From: Streptomyces sp. TLI_105
GTDB lineage: Bacteria; Actinomycetota; Actinomycetes; Streptomycetales; Streptomycetaceae
Assembly (NCBI RefSeq): GCF_900105415.1
Contig: NZ_FNSM01000001.1
Coordinates: 3,138,501-3,202,500, forward strand
Length of the DNA stretch: 64,000 nt
Direction: 5' to 3'
Part shown: positions 25,803 through 34,224 of the stretch, piece by piece
How positions within the stretch are numbered: position 1 is the first letter of the stretch
Layout of the letters: each line of letters starts with the position of its first letter
Notes under the pieces: generated by a model
Database searches by the model: none
The model's input: the letters and a program-made list of their open reading frames with translations, nothing else
Told to the model about the DNA's origin: nothing
Position numbers and translations under genes: made by a program

Positions 25803-25867
25803 ATGCACCATGGGAACGATTACAGCAGTTCCGTGCATTGGACGCATGAAACGGACCGGCCTACGTT
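25803..25867. promoter_or_regulatory. LysR/MFS divergent control region
   Basis: Nested dyads ATGCAC (25803-25808) ... GTGCAT (25833-25838) and GGAAC (25813-25817) ... GTTCC (25828-25832) form a candidate LysR site. A promoter for the MFS gene follows: TTGGAC (25838-25843), 18-bp spacer, TACGTT (25862-25867), with the ATG 6 nt later. Confidence 0.6.
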
Positions 25868-25873
25868 CGTGAC

Positions 25874-27130
25874 ATGCCTTCCGCCAGTACCAAGGCGGCC
25901 GCCACCACCGCGTCCGCCGACACCCGCCTCGCCCCCGGCACCCCCGGCCACCGCCGGATGAGCCTCGCGCTCTTCGCCGCCGGACTGGCCACCTTCGCCC
26001 TCCTCTACTCCACGCAGGCCCTCCTTCCGGCCATCTCGGCCGAGTTCGGCGCCACCGCCTCCGCCGCCTCCTGGACGGTCTCCGCCGCCACCGGCGCCCT
26101 CGCCCTCTGCGTCCTGCCGCTCAGCGCCCTCTCGGAGCGCTTCGGGCGGCGCGCGATGATGACGGCCTCCCTCTCGATCGCGGTCGCCGTGGCGCTCCTG
26201 GTGCCGCTCGCCCCGAACCTGGAGTCGCTGATCGCGCTCCGCGCCGTCCAGGGCGCCGCGCTGGCCAGCCTCCCGGCCTCCGCGATGGCGTACCTCGCCG
26301 AGGAGGTGCGGCCCAGGGCGCTGATCGCCGCGATCGGCCTCTTCGTGGCGGGCAACTCGATCGGCGGCATGAGCGGACGGCTCGTGACCGGCTGGGTCTC
26401 CCAGCTGTGGGGCTGGCGCGCCGGTCTGGCCGCCGTCGGCCTGACCTCCCTGGTCTGCGCGCTCGCCTTCCGGGCGCTGCTCCCGAAGGCCCGGCACTTC
26501 ACCCCCGGCACGCTGAACCCGAAGGCACTGGCCCGGACCGTCCGGGGCCACCTCTCCGACCCGCTGCTCATGCGCCTGTACGTGATCGGCGCCCTGTTCA
26601 TGACGGTCTTCGGCGCCGTGTACACGGTGATCGGCTACCGCCTGGTGGAGGCCCCGTTCTCGCTGCCGCAGGGCGTGATCGGCTCGATCTTCCTGATCTA
26701 CCTGGTCGGCACGGTCTCCTCGGCGGCCGCCGGGAAGCTCGTCGGGCGGCTCGGCCGGCGCGGGGCGCTGTACCTGGCGGTGTCGACGACGGCGGCGGGC
26801 CTGCTGTTCTCGCTCTCGGACTCCCTCGCCCTGGTCCTCGTGGGCCTGGTCCTGATCACGGCCGGTTTCTTCGCGGGCCACGCGGTCGCCTCCTCCTCGG
26901 TGAGCCGCACGGCGAAGGCGGGTCGCGCGCAGGCCTCGGCGTTGTACCAGTCCGCGTACTACCTGGGCAGCAGCGCGGGCGGCACGCTCGGTGCGATCGC
27001 CTTCCACGCGGGCGGCTGGGCGGGTACGGTCCTGATCGGCCTGGTCGCGGTCCTCGGGGTCGTCTCGGTCACCCTGTACGGCTCGCACAGCGCGCGCGTC
27101 GAGGCGCGGCGGCTGCACCTGGCGGCGTAG
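25874..27130 (+). CDS. MFS transporter (YnfM/CynX-like exporter)
   Basis: The 418-residue protein has 12 predicted membrane helices and the MFS motif A loop (LSERFGRRAMM) between helices 2 and 3. A second GRLGRRGALY loop lies after helix 8. The N-terminal 30 residues are Ala/Thr-rich and cytoplasmic. It probably exports a small molecule or drug; the substrate is unknown. It is divergent from lysR and expressed from a probable leaderless promoter. Confidence 0.87.
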   Translation: MPSASTKAAATTASADTRLAPGTPGHRRMSLALFAAGLATFALLYSTQALLPAISAEFGATASAASWTVSAATGALALCVLPLSALSERFGRRAMMTASLSIAVAVALLVPLAPNLESLIALRAVQGAALASLPASAMAYLAEEVRPRALIAAIGLFVAGNSIGGMSGRLVTGWVSQLWGWRAGLAAVGLTSLVCALAFRALLPKARHFTPGTLNPKALARTVRGHLSDPLLMRLYVIGALFMTVFGAVYTVIGYRLVEAPFSLPQGVIGSIFLIYLVGTVSSAAAGKLVGRLGRRGALYLAVSTTAAGLLFSLSDSLALVLVGLVLITAGFFAGHAVASSSVSRTAKAGRAQASALYQSAYYLGSSAGGTLGAIAFHAGGWAGTVLIGLVAVLGVVSVTLYGSHSARVEARRLHLAA

Positions 27131-27234
27131 GAACCGGCCACCGCTGCCCGTCGGGGACTCCCCAAGCCGGGCCGCAACCGTCACACTCCCCCGTACGTCC
27201 TCGAATGCAGGGACTCTAGGGGGAGTTGACGATC

Positions 27235-27942
27235 ATGAAACGAATCGCGCGGCTCATGGGAAGAAGGGCGGGCATCGCCGCCGGCATCACGTCACTCGTG
27301 GTGCCGATGACGATCGCGCTCGGTACGGCCCCGGCGCAGGCGGCGTCCTGCAACGTGACGACGGGGCCGTACCAGAAGCAGGTGGAGAAGTTCCTCGGAC
27401 GGCCGGTCGACGGGCGCCAGTCGCTCGCCGACTGTCAGGCCACCCAGGCCTTCCAGCGCAAGCACGGCATCACCCCGACCATGGGGTACGCCGGGCCGGT
27501 CACGTGGCGCACCATGAACACGATGCTCCAGCAGAGGGCGGCGGGCACCAACCCCAACCGCTCGGGCGCCTGCCCGACCAACAAGGGCCGGATCGCCTGC
27601 GTCGACCTGACCCGCCAGCTCAGCTGGATCCAGGACGGCGCGCGCCTCAAGTACGGGCCGGTGCCGGTCCGCACGGGCAAGGACGGCACCGAGACCCGTA
27701 CCGGCGCCAAGAAGATCTACTGGCGGAACATCAACCACTGGTCGACGCTCTACCACGTCTCCATGCCGTACTCGCAGTTCTTCGACGGCGGCCAGGCCTT
27801 CCACTCGACCACCAAGTCCATGTGGAACCCGCCGGGTTCCGGCGGCTGCGTCAACATGCGGCCGGCGGACGCGAAGGCGTACTGGAACCTGCTCAGGAAC
27901 GGCGACGACGTGTTCGTCTACGGACGCAAGCCGGGAACCTGA
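27235..27942 (+). CDS. L,D-transpeptidase with peptidoglycan-binding domain
   Basis: The 235-residue exported protein has a signal peptide ending APAQAA (about 35), then a peptidoglycan-binding_1 domain (YQKQVEKFLGRPVDGRQSLADCQATQAFQRKHGI). The C-terminal YkuD domain has His in FHSTTKSMW and the catalytic Cys205 in GSGGCVNM. It forms 3-3 crosslinks or modifies wall peptides. ATG (27235) is chosen over the in-frame TTG 9 nt upstream because the AGGGGGAG ribosome binding site is 9 nt before the ATG. Confidence 0.88.
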   Translation: MKRIARLMGRRAGIAAGITSLVVPMTIALGTAPAQAASCNVTTGPYQKQVEKFLGRPVDGRQSLADCQATQAFQRKHGITPTMGYAGPVTWRTMNTMLQQRAAGTNPNRSGACPTNKGRIACVDLTRQLSWIQDGARLKYGPVPVRTGKDGTETRTGAKKIYWRNINHWSTLYHVSMPYSQFFDGGQAFHSTTKSMWNPPGSGGCVNMRPADAKAYWNLLRNGDDVFVYGRKPGT

Positions 27943-27975
27943 CCCCGGCTGTCAGTCGGCTGCGGTAGCTTCCCT

Positions 27976-28004
27976 CTCACCGGCACCGAACGGGTGCCGG
28001 TGAG
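27976..28004 (+). terminator. Terminator of L,D-transpeptidase gene
   Basis: A 12-bp perfect stem CTCACCGGCACC / GGTGCCGGTGAG with a 5-nt loop lies in the leader of the following sigma-factor gene, so that gene needs a promoter at or after this point, or partial read-through. Confidence 0.65.
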
Positions 28005-28026
28005 GGGTGAGTGGGGTGTGGACCCG

Positions 28027-28998
28027 ATGAGCGACGCCGCGACCGCGACGACCGACGATCTCGACAAGTACCGCAGGGAGCTGACCGGTTACTGCTACCG
28101 GATGCTCGGATCCTCCTTCGAGGCGGAGGACGCGGTGCAGGACACGATGGTCCGCGCCTGGAAGGCCATCGGGTCCTTCGAGGGCCGCTCCTCGCTGCGG
28201 TCCTGGCTGTACCGGATCGCCACCAACGTCTGCCTGGACGCGCTGAACGCCGGCAACCGGAGGGCACGGCCGATGGACCTGACCTCCCCGACGCCGGTGG
28301 CGCAGGCGCAGCTCGTCAAGCAGCCGGAGATCACCTGGCTGGAGCCCGTCCCCGACGGACGGGTCCTGCCGTCGGTCGGCGACCCCGCGGAGGCGGCCGT
28401 CTCCCGCGAGACCGTACGGCTCGCCTTCGTGGCCGCGCTCCAGCACCTGCCGCCCAAGCAGCGGGCCGTGCTCATCCTGCGCGAGGTCCTCGCGTGGAAG
28501 GCGAGCGAGGTCGCCGAGCTCCTCGACACCTCCGTCGCCTCCGTCAACAGCGCCCTCCAGCGGGCCCGCGCGACCCTCGCCGAGCAGGCGCCGGCCGCCT
28601 CCGACCCGGCGAACCCGCTGGACGAGGAGCAGCAGGCTCTCCTGGAGCGCTATGTCGCGGCCTTCGAGGGCTACGACATGAAGGCGCTGACGGCGCTCCT
28701 CCACGAGGACGCGACGATGTCCATGCCGCCGTACGACCTGTGGCTCCAGGGTCACGACGACATCGTCGGCTGGATGCTGGGCGTCGGCGACGTGTGCCGG
28801 GGCTCGAAGCTGGTCGCGACCGTGGCGAACGGCTCGCCGGCCTTCGCCCACTACCACCCGGACCCCGAGGGCGGCTACAGCCCGTGGGCGCTGATCGTCC
28901 TGGAGCTGCGGGACGGCAAGGTCGCCGGGATGGACTTCTTCCTGGACACGGAGCGCTGGTTCCCGCTCTTCGACCTGCCGGCGCGGCTAGAGGCCTAG
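28027..28998 (+). CDS. SigG-like RNA polymerase sigma factor with SnoaL-like C-terminal domain
   Basis: The 323-residue ECF-type factor has region 2 (about 12-85, [23 protein letters not shown]) and region 4 (about 140-200, [47 protein letters not shown]). A long NTF2/SnoaL-like C-terminal domain follows (about 215-323, [30 protein letters not shown]). This matches mycobacterial SigG architecture. The C-terminal domain takes the place of an anti-sigma factor in similar families. ATG (28027) is used; GTG at 28018 is an alternative. The 3' end overlaps the convergent STAS gene by 12 nt. Confidence 0.87.
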   Translation: MSDAATATTDDLDKYRRELTGYCYRMLGSSFEAEDAVQDTMVRAWKAIGSFEGRSSLRSWLYRIATNVCLDALNAGNRRARPMDLTSPTPVAQAQLVKQPEITWLEPVPDGRVLPSVGDPAEAAVSRETVRLAFVAALQHLPPKQRAVLILREVLAWKASEVAELLDTSVASVNSALQRARATLAEQAPAASDPANPLDEEQQALLERYVAAFEGYDMKALTALLHEDATMSMPPYDLWLQGHDDIVGWMLGVGDVCRGSKLVATVANGSPAFAHYHPDPEGGYSPWALIVLELRDGKVAGMDFFLDTERWFPLFDLPARLEA

Positions 28999-29295
28999 CG
29001 TCTCCGACAGGCCGGTGAGGCGGAGCAGGGCCCGCAGTTCGGGCCCTGCTCCCTCGAAGCGGAGGTGGTGACCTCGCCGCCGGGCGGTGAGCTTCAGCCG
29101 GGCGAGGGCGTCGACGGCGGCGAGGCCGGCCGGTGCGAGGCCGCCGATCTCGCAGACGACGGCGGTCGGCTCGGCGGCGTCGAGCAGGGCGCAGAGCCGC
29201 CCGACGTCGTCGGGCGTGGGCGGCCCGGAGAGCCGCAGTTCGAGGGCGCGAGAGGTGTCCACGACAGGGAGACCGGCGGGGCGCCCGTAACTCAT
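28987..29295 (-). CDS. STAS-domain protein (anti-sigma factor antagonist-like)
   Basis: The 102-residue single STAS domain ([52 protein letters not shown]) lacks the usual phosphorylatable Ser in the DxSG motif; GLAPAG takes that position. It may act as a scaffold or regulatory partner. It overlaps the SigG-like gene tail-to-tail by 12 nt. The start region (ATGAGTTACGGGCGCCC) is echoed twice upstream as 17-bp repeats. Confidence 0.7.
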   Translation of the reverse strand: MSYGRPAGLPVVDTSRALELRLSGPPTPDDVGRLCALLDAAEPTAVVCEIGGLAPAGLAAVDALARLKLTARRRGHHLRFEGAGPELRALLRLTGLSETLGL

Positions 29296-29348
29296 CGGAC
29301 GGGGTCGCGGCGCGGTGCCCGTGACTCAGCGGTGCCCGTGACTCATCG
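29281..29348. repeat. 17-bp repeats copying the start of the STAS gene
   Basis: GGTGCCCGTGACTCA occurs at 29314-29328 and again 17 bp later (29331-29345), and a diverged copy (GCGCCCGTAACTCA) at 29281-29294 contains the STAS start codon. Read leftward, the outer copy has an in-frame ATG at 29346 but meets TGA six codons on. Confidence 0.55.
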
Positions 29349-29387
29349 GCTTCCGGGGCCCGACCACCGGATCGCTAGGCTCGGGCC

Positions 29388-30047
29388 ATGACTCATGATC
29401 GCGTCGAACTGGTGATCTTCGACTGTGACGGTGTTCTGGTGGACAGCGAGCGGATCTACTGCCGGGTGGACCGGGAGGTGTTCGCGAGGCTCGGTGCCGA
29501 GTTCTCGGAGGCCGAGGTGGTCGAGCACTTCGTCGGCTCCCCGACCGAGATCTGGACGGCGCTGGTCGAGGAGCGGCGCGGCGAGCCGCTGCCCGTGGAC
29601 TGGCACGAGCCGTTCCGGCCGCTGTACGAGGAGGCGCTGGACGCGGAGCTCACGGTCGTCGAGGGCGTGACGGCCGTCCTGGACGCCCTGGAGGTGCCGT
29701 ACTGCCTGGCCTCCAACGGCAGCCACGGCTCGATCCGGCGCAACCTGACCCGTACGGGCCTGCTCGACCGGTTCGAGGGCCGGATCTTCAGCGCCCGTGA
29801 CGTCGCCCGCGGCAAACCCGCCCCGGACCTCTTCCTGCACGCCGCCGCCACGATGGGCGTCCCGCCGGAGCGCTGCGCCGTCGTCGAGGACAGCCCGTAC
29901 GGCGTCCGGGCCGCCCGTGCGGCCGGCATGCGCGCCTTCGGCTACTGCGGGGGCCTGACCCGCGCGGACCGTCTCATGGGCGAGCGGACGGTCGTCTTCG
30001 ACGACATGCGCGAGCTGCCGGCCCTGCTGACGGGGGCCCGGCGATGA
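29388..30047 (+). CDS. HAD-superfamily phosphatase/phosphomutase
   Basis: The 219-residue HAD-IA protein has motif I FDCDGVLVDSE (Asp nucleophile at about 11), motif II LASNGSH, a conserved Lys in RGKPAPD, and motif IV VVEDSPYGVRAA. The cap is helical, as in beta-phosphoglucomutase and phosphoglycolate phosphatase. The substrate is unknown. ATG lies 6 nt after TAGGCT (29376-29381), a probable leaderless start. Its stop overlaps the next gene by 4 nt, so the two are co-translated. Confidence 0.85.
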   Translation: MTHDRVELVIFDCDGVLVDSERIYCRVDREVFARLGAEFSEAEVVEHFVGSPTEIWTALVEERRGEPLPVDWHEPFRPLYEEALDAELTVVEGVTAVLDALEVPYCLASNGSHGSIRRNLTRTGLLDRFEGRIFSARDVARGKPAPDLFLHAAATMGVPPERCAVVEDSPYGVRAARAAGMRAFGYCGGLTRADRLMGERTVVFDDMRELPALLTGARR

Positions 30048-31123
30048 CCGACTGGTCCCGGCTCTTCCACGCGTACGGGACGGCGACGGACACCGCGGAG
30101 GTCCTCGCCGGTCCCCTGGCGGCGGCCGGCGACCACCTGTGGTCGGCGATCCTGCACCAGGGCTCGGTCTGGCCGGCGACCCCGCCGGTGCTGCGGGCGG
30201 TGGCGGCGCGGCTGCCGGAAGCCCCGGTCCTCGGTCTGTCCTTCGTACGGGACGTGGCCTCGGCGGTACGCATGGGATCCGACGTCGAGGAACTCCGTGC
30301 GCGGGTCGCGGCTGCCCCGACGGAGGCGTGGATCCTCGCGTACGCCGCCGCCGACGAGGACGACCAGGTGGACCGGTGGGGCGACGAGACCGGTGACCTG
30401 GTCCTCGCGGGAGCGGCCCTGGACTGCTGGGACCTGCTTCCGGAGCTCGTGGTCCCGGTCGCGGAGTTCCTGGAGGACCCGGACGAGCAGGTGCGGGCGC
30501 ACGCGTGGGCGGCGGTCACCGCCCTCCTGGCCCACCCGGACGCGGCGGACCGGGCGCCCGGGCTGCTGCCCCGCCTCGCGCGTCTCGCCGCGGCGGCGGA
30601 GTCCGTGGAGGAACGCGCCTCGCTGGTCATGGACCTGGGAGGTCTCGGCGGCGACGCCGGGCCCTTCCTCGTGGACCCGAGTCCGCTGGTGCGGTGTGCC
30701 GCGGCGATGACCCCTCCCCTGAGGGACGACCCGGCGGCGCACGAGGAGCTGCTGCGGATGGCGGTGACGCCGACCGGGTTCGACGCCCTGACGGGCCTCC
30801 CCCGGTTCGGGGGCGAGCCGCCCCGCTGGACCCTGATCTCGGTGCTGTGCGACCGGGTGCGGGACTTCTCCCGGCTGTACGAGGCGTCCCTCGCGGCCCT
30901 GCCCCAGGCCTTCCGCCTCGCCCCCTGCCCGGACCTGGGCCCTTATCTGAAGGTCGCGTTCCCGGCGGGGTGGCCGGACGGTCCGACGGAGGAGCAGCGG
31001 GGTCTCGCACGGGAGGTGGCGGCCCGGGAGGAGCTGTGGGGCCCGATCAACGGCAACCGTCGCATCACCCTCGGCGGTCTCGGGCTGCCGAACGACCGGG
31101 AGGCGTGGCGGGCGCTCGGCTGA
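30044..31123 (+). CDS. HEAT-repeat-like hypothetical protein
   Basis: The 359-residue cytoplasmic protein is rich in Leu, Ala, Asp and Glu and contains helical repeats reminiscent of HEAT units (LLPELVVPVAEFLEDPDEQVRAHAWAAVTALLAHP; RAPGLLPRLARLAAAAESVEERASLVMDLGGLG). Such scaffolds bind proteins. No catalytic motif is present. It is translationally coupled to the HAD gene by an ATGA overlap. Function unknown. Confidence 0.7.
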   Translation: MTDWSRLFHAYGTATDTAEVLAGPLAAAGDHLWSAILHQGSVWPATPPVLRAVAARLPEAPVLGLSFVRDVASAVRMGSDVEELRARVAAAPTEAWILAYAAADEDDQVDRWGDETGDLVLAGAALDCWDLLPELVVPVAEFLEDPDEQVRAHAWAAVTALLAHPDAADRAPGLLPRLARLAAAAESVEERASLVMDLGGLGGDAGPFLVDPSPLVRCAAAMTPPLRDDPAAHEELLRMAVTPTGFDALTGLPRFGGEPPRWTLISVLCDRVRDFSRLYEASLAALPQAFRLAPCPDLGPYLKVAFPAGWPDGPTEEQRGLAREVAAREELWGPINGNRRITLGGLGLPNDREAWRALG

Positions 31124-31141
31124 GGACGGGGCGCGGCATGC

Positions 31142-31177
31142 CGGACGGGGCCGGTGGTGGTCCACCGGCCCCGTCCG
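31142..31177. terminator. Bidirectional terminator between HEAT-like gene and deoA
   Basis: A perfect 16-bp stem (CGGACGGGGCCGGTGG and complement) with a 4-nt loop TGGT lies between the convergent gene ends. Confidence 0.85.
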
Positions 31178-31201
31178 TCCGGGGGCGTCGCAGGCGGATG
31201 C

Positions 31202-32479
31202 CTACGCGATGCGGTCCAGCACGATCGGGTTCGGGGTGAACGCCGTGCCCTCCGGCTCGATGTCCCACGCCCCCGACAGGGACTTCAGGGCGTAGTCGAA
31301 CTTCTCCGGGGTGTCCGTGTGGAGGGTCAGCAGCGGCTGGCCCGCCGTCACCGTGTCGCCCGGCTTGGCGTGGAGCTCGACGCCGGCACCCGCCTGCACC
31401 GGGTCCTCCTTGCGGGCGCGGCCCGCGCCCAGGCGCCAGGCGGCGATGCCGATGTCGTACGCGTCGAGGCGGGTGAGGACACCGGTCGACGGGGCCGTGA
31501 CGACGTGCTGCTCGCGGGCGACCGGGAGGGTCGCGTCGGGGTCGCCGCCCTGGGCCGCGATCATCCGGCGCCAGACGTCCATCGCCGAGCCGTCCCGGAG
31601 GGCCTTCGCCGGGTCGGCGTCCTTGATGCCGGCGGCGGCCAGCATCTCGGCCGCGAGGGCGATCGTCAGGTCGACGACGTCCTTCGGGCCGCCGCCCGCG
31701 AGGACCTCGACCGACTCGCGGACCTCCAGGGCGTTGCCGGCGGTGAGGCCGAGCGGGGTGGACATGTCGGTGAGCAGTGCGACGGTCTTCACGCCGCTGT
31801 CGGTGCCGAGACCGACCATCGTCCGCGCCAGCTCGCGCGCGTCCTCGATGTTCTTCATGAAGGCGCCGGTGCCGACCTTGACGTCCAGGACGAGCGAGCC
31901 GGTGCCCTCGGCGATCTTCTTCGACATGATCGAGGAGGCGATCAGCGGGATGGCCTCGACCGTGCCGGTGACGTCGCGGAGCGCGTAGAGCTTCTTGTCC
32001 GCCGGGGCCAGGCCGTCGCCCGCCGCGCAGATGACCGCGCCCGTGGTGTCGAGGACGTGCAGCATCTCCTCGTTGGAGAGCAGCGCGCGCCAGCCGGGGA
32101 TGGACTCCAGCTTGTCGAGCGTGCCGCCGGTGTGGCCGAGGCCGCGGCCGGAGAGCTGCGGCACGGCCGCGCCGCAGGCCGCGACGAGCGGGGCGAGCGG
32201 AAGGGTGATCTTGTCGCCGACGCCGCCGGTGGAGTGCTTGTCGGCGGTCGGGCGGGAGAGCGCGTCGAAGTTCATGCGCTCGCCGGACGCGATCATGGCG
32301 GCGGTCCAGCGGGCGATCTCCGTGCGGTTCATGCCGTTCAGCAGGATGGCCATGGCCAGGGCGGACATCTGCTCGTCGGCGACCGCACCGCGGGTGTACG
32401 CGTCGATGACCCAGTCGATCTGCTCGGGGCTCAGCTCGCCCTTGTCCCGCTTGGTGCGGATGACGGAGATGACGTCCAT
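31202..32479 (-). CDS. deoA: Thymidine phosphorylase
   Basis: The 425-residue enzyme cleaves thymidine or deoxyuridine with phosphate to base and deoxyribose-1-phosphate. The family signature KHSTGGVGDKITLPLAPL is present near residue 75, with GRGLGHTGGTLDKLES and a glycosyltransferase-family phosphate site. The C-terminal PYNP domain is also present (LGAGRARKEDPVQAGAGVELHAKPGD). ATG (32479) is preferred because AAAGAGGC precedes it; an upstream frame extension lacks support. A variant of the nucleoside palindrome lies 15 nt upstream of the start, although the gene is also last in the transporter-cdd operon. Confidence 0.95.
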   Translation of the reverse strand: MDVISVIRTKRDKGELSPEQIDWVIDAYTRGAVADEQMSALAMAILLNGMNRTEIARWTAAMIASGERMNFDALSRPTADKHSTGGVGDKITLPLAPLVAACGAAVPQLSGRGLGHTGGTLDKLESIPGWRALLSNEEMLHVLDTTGAVICAAGDGLAPADKKLYALRDVTGTVEAIPLIASSIMSKKIAEGTGSLVLDVKVGTGAFMKNIEDARELARTMVGLGTDSGVKTVALLTDMSTPLGLTAGNALEVRESVEVLAGGGPKDVVDLTIALAAEMLAAAGIKDADPAKALRDGSAMDVWRRMIAAQGGDPDATLPVAREQHVVTAPSTGVLTRLDAYDIGIAAWRLGAGRARKEDPVQAGAGVELHAKPGDTVTAGQPLLTLHTDTPEKFDYALKSLSGAWDIEPEGTAFTPNPIVLDRIA

Positions 32480-32493
32480 GGTGGTGCCTCTTT

Positions 32494-32505
32494 CTACGCG
32501 CATAG
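32494..32505. promoter_or_regulatory. Nucleoside-regulon operator upstream of deoA
   Basis: CTACGCGCATAG, one mismatch from the palindrome, lies between cdd and deoA, directly before the deoA ribosome binding site. It suggests an internal, separately controlled promoter for deoA. Confidence 0.65.
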
Positions 32506-32560
32506 AGGGGGGAAAGGGGAGCGACCCTTCCCATCGTGCCGGAAGGGCCGCTCCGAGGTG

Positions 32561-32965
32561 TTACTTGGCGAGGTGGTCCGGGCCGAAGGCCTGCGGGAGC
32601 ATCTCCGCCAGGGTCAGGAACCCGGCCGGGGTCTCCAGGACGAGCTCGGGGCCCCCGAACTCGTACAGGAGCTGCCGGCAGCGCCCGCACGGGACCAGGG
32701 ACTCGCCCCGGCCGTCCACGCACACGAAGTGCGTCAGACGCCCGCCGCCGGTCGCCTGGAGCTGCGAGACGAGCCCGCACTCGGCGCACAGGCCGAGGCC
32801 GAAGGAGGCGTTCTCCACGTTGCAGCCGGAGATCACCCGCCCGTCGTCCACGAGGGCCGCCGCGCCGACCGGGTAGCCCGAGTACGGGGCGTACGCGTGG
32901 GACATCGCCTCGCGGGCGGTCTCCCGCAGGAGGTCCCAGTCGGGCTCCGGGAGGGCGGGCGTCAC
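32561..32965 (-). CDS. cdd: Cytidine deaminase
   Basis: The 134-residue tetrameric-type enzyme has the catalytic/zinc segments NVENASFGLGLCAECG (Cys and Glu) and VPCGRCRQLLYEF (two zinc cysteines). It also has YSGYPVGAAALVDDG of the substrate pocket. It converts (deoxy)cytidine to (deoxy)uridine, feeding DeoA. GTG start overlaps the upstream permease stop by 4 nt (GTGA), so translation is coupled. Confidence 0.95.
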   Translation of the reverse strand: MTPALPEPDWDLLRETAREAMSHAYAPYSGYPVGAAALVDDGRVISGCNVENASFGLGLCAECGLVSQLQATGGGRLTHFVCVDGRGESLVPCGRCRQLLYEFGGPELVLETPAGFLTLAEMLPQAFGPDHLAK

Positions 32966-34224
32966 TTGCCCTCGCCCTTGCGGTACGGCAGGCCGTCCGC
33001 CTTCGGCATCCGCAGGCGCTGCGCCGAGAGGGCCAGCACGAGCAGGGTGGTGATGTACGGGGCGGCGTCGACGAACTGGCTCGGGACCTCGTCGGTGAGC
33101 ACGTACCAGAGGAAGAAGCCGACGGCGAAGACCGCGCCGATCGCGGCCACCACCCACTTCTTCTTGTACATCTGCCACAGCGCGGCGATCACCAGGAGCA
33201 GCGCGACGAGCAGCAGCAGCGCGTGGACGTTCTCGGCGCCGCCGCGCAGCTTGAGGCTGTCGGTGAAGCCGAAGAGGCCGGCGCCCATGGCCATGCCGCC
33301 GGGCATCCAGTTGCCGAAGATCATCGCGGCGAGACCGATGTAACCGCGGCCGCCGGTCTGGCCCTCCTGGTAGATGCCGGTGGAGACGATCGCCAGGAAG
33401 GCGCCGCCGAGGCCGGCCAGGCCGCCGGAGACGACGACGGCGATGTACTTGTACTTGTAGACGTTGACGCCGAGGGACTCGGCGGCGACCGGGTTCTCAC
33501 CGCAGGAGCGGAGCCGCAGGCCGAAGGCCGTGCGCCAGAGCACCCACCAGGTGGCCGGGATGAGCAGGGCGGCCACGATCGTCAGCAGCGACAGGTGGGT
33601 GACCAGGCCGCCGAGGATGCCGGCGATGTCCGAGATCAGGAACCAGTGCTTCTGCTGGAGGTCGATCAGCCAGTCGGAGAGTCCCGGGATGGTGATGTCG
33701 GTGATCTGGTCGATGCGCGGGGACTGCTTGGAGGAGCCGCCCTCGGCCTTGTCGAAGGTGAAGTTCGACAGGTACTGGGTGAAGCCGACCGCCAGGATGT
33801 TGACGGCCACACCGGAGACGATGTGGTTCACGTTGAACGTGACGGTGATGATCGCGTGCAGCAGACCGCCGATCGCGCCGCCGAGGATGCCGACGACGAC
33901 ACCCGTCCACGGGCCCCACTGGTAGCCGGCCCAGGCGCCGAACCAGGTGCCGAGGACCATCATGCCTTCGAGGCCGATGTTGACGACGCCCGCGCGCTCG
34001 GACCACAGACCGCCGAGACCGGCCATGGCGATCGGCACGGCGAGCTGGAGCGCGCCGGAGACCTGGCCGACGGAGGTGAGGTCGTCGGCCCCGGAGACGA
34101 CGCGGACGAGCGAGAAGAGGACGATGCCGGCCGCGACGATCAGCAGGATCCAGGGCCAGGTCAGCTTGCGGCGTCCGGCCTTCTTGGGCGCGGCGCTCGG
34201 CTTGGCAACGGTGCCGGTGCTCAT
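32962..34224 (-). CDS. Nucleoside ABC transporter permease (BmpA-type system)
   Basis: The 420-residue BPD_transp_2-family membrane protein has about 10 helices and the family loop ERAGVVNIGLEGMMVLG near residue 77. It also has SCGENPVAAESLGVNVYKYK, the conserved cytoplasmic coupling region. The short N-terminal tail is Lys/Ala-rich. It pairs with the permease encoded just upstream (ATGA overlap). Proteins of this family import nucleosides, simple sugars or branched amino acids; the adjacent cdd and deoA make nucleosides the clear substrate. Confidence 0.9.
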   Translation of the reverse strand: MSTGTVAKPSAAPKKAGRRKLTWPWILLIVAAGIVLFSLVRVVSGADDLTSVGQVSGALQLAVPIAMAGLGGLWSERAGVVNIGLEGMMVLGTWFGAWAGYQWGPWTGVVVGILGGAIGGLLHAIITVTFNVNHIVSGVAVNILAVGFTQYLSNFTFDKAEGGSSKQSPRIDQITDITIPGLSDWLIDLQQKHWFLISDIAGILGGLVTHLSLLTIVAALLIPATWWVLWRTAFGLRLRSCGENPVAAESLGVNVYKYKYIAVVVSGGLAGLGGAFLAIVSTGIYQEGQTGGRGYIGLAAMIFGNWMPGGMAMGAGLFGFTDSLKLRGGAENVHALLLLVALLLVIAALWQMYKKKWVVAAIGAVFAVGFFLWYVLTDEVPSQFVDAAPYITTLLVLALSAQRLRMPKADGLPYRKGEGK

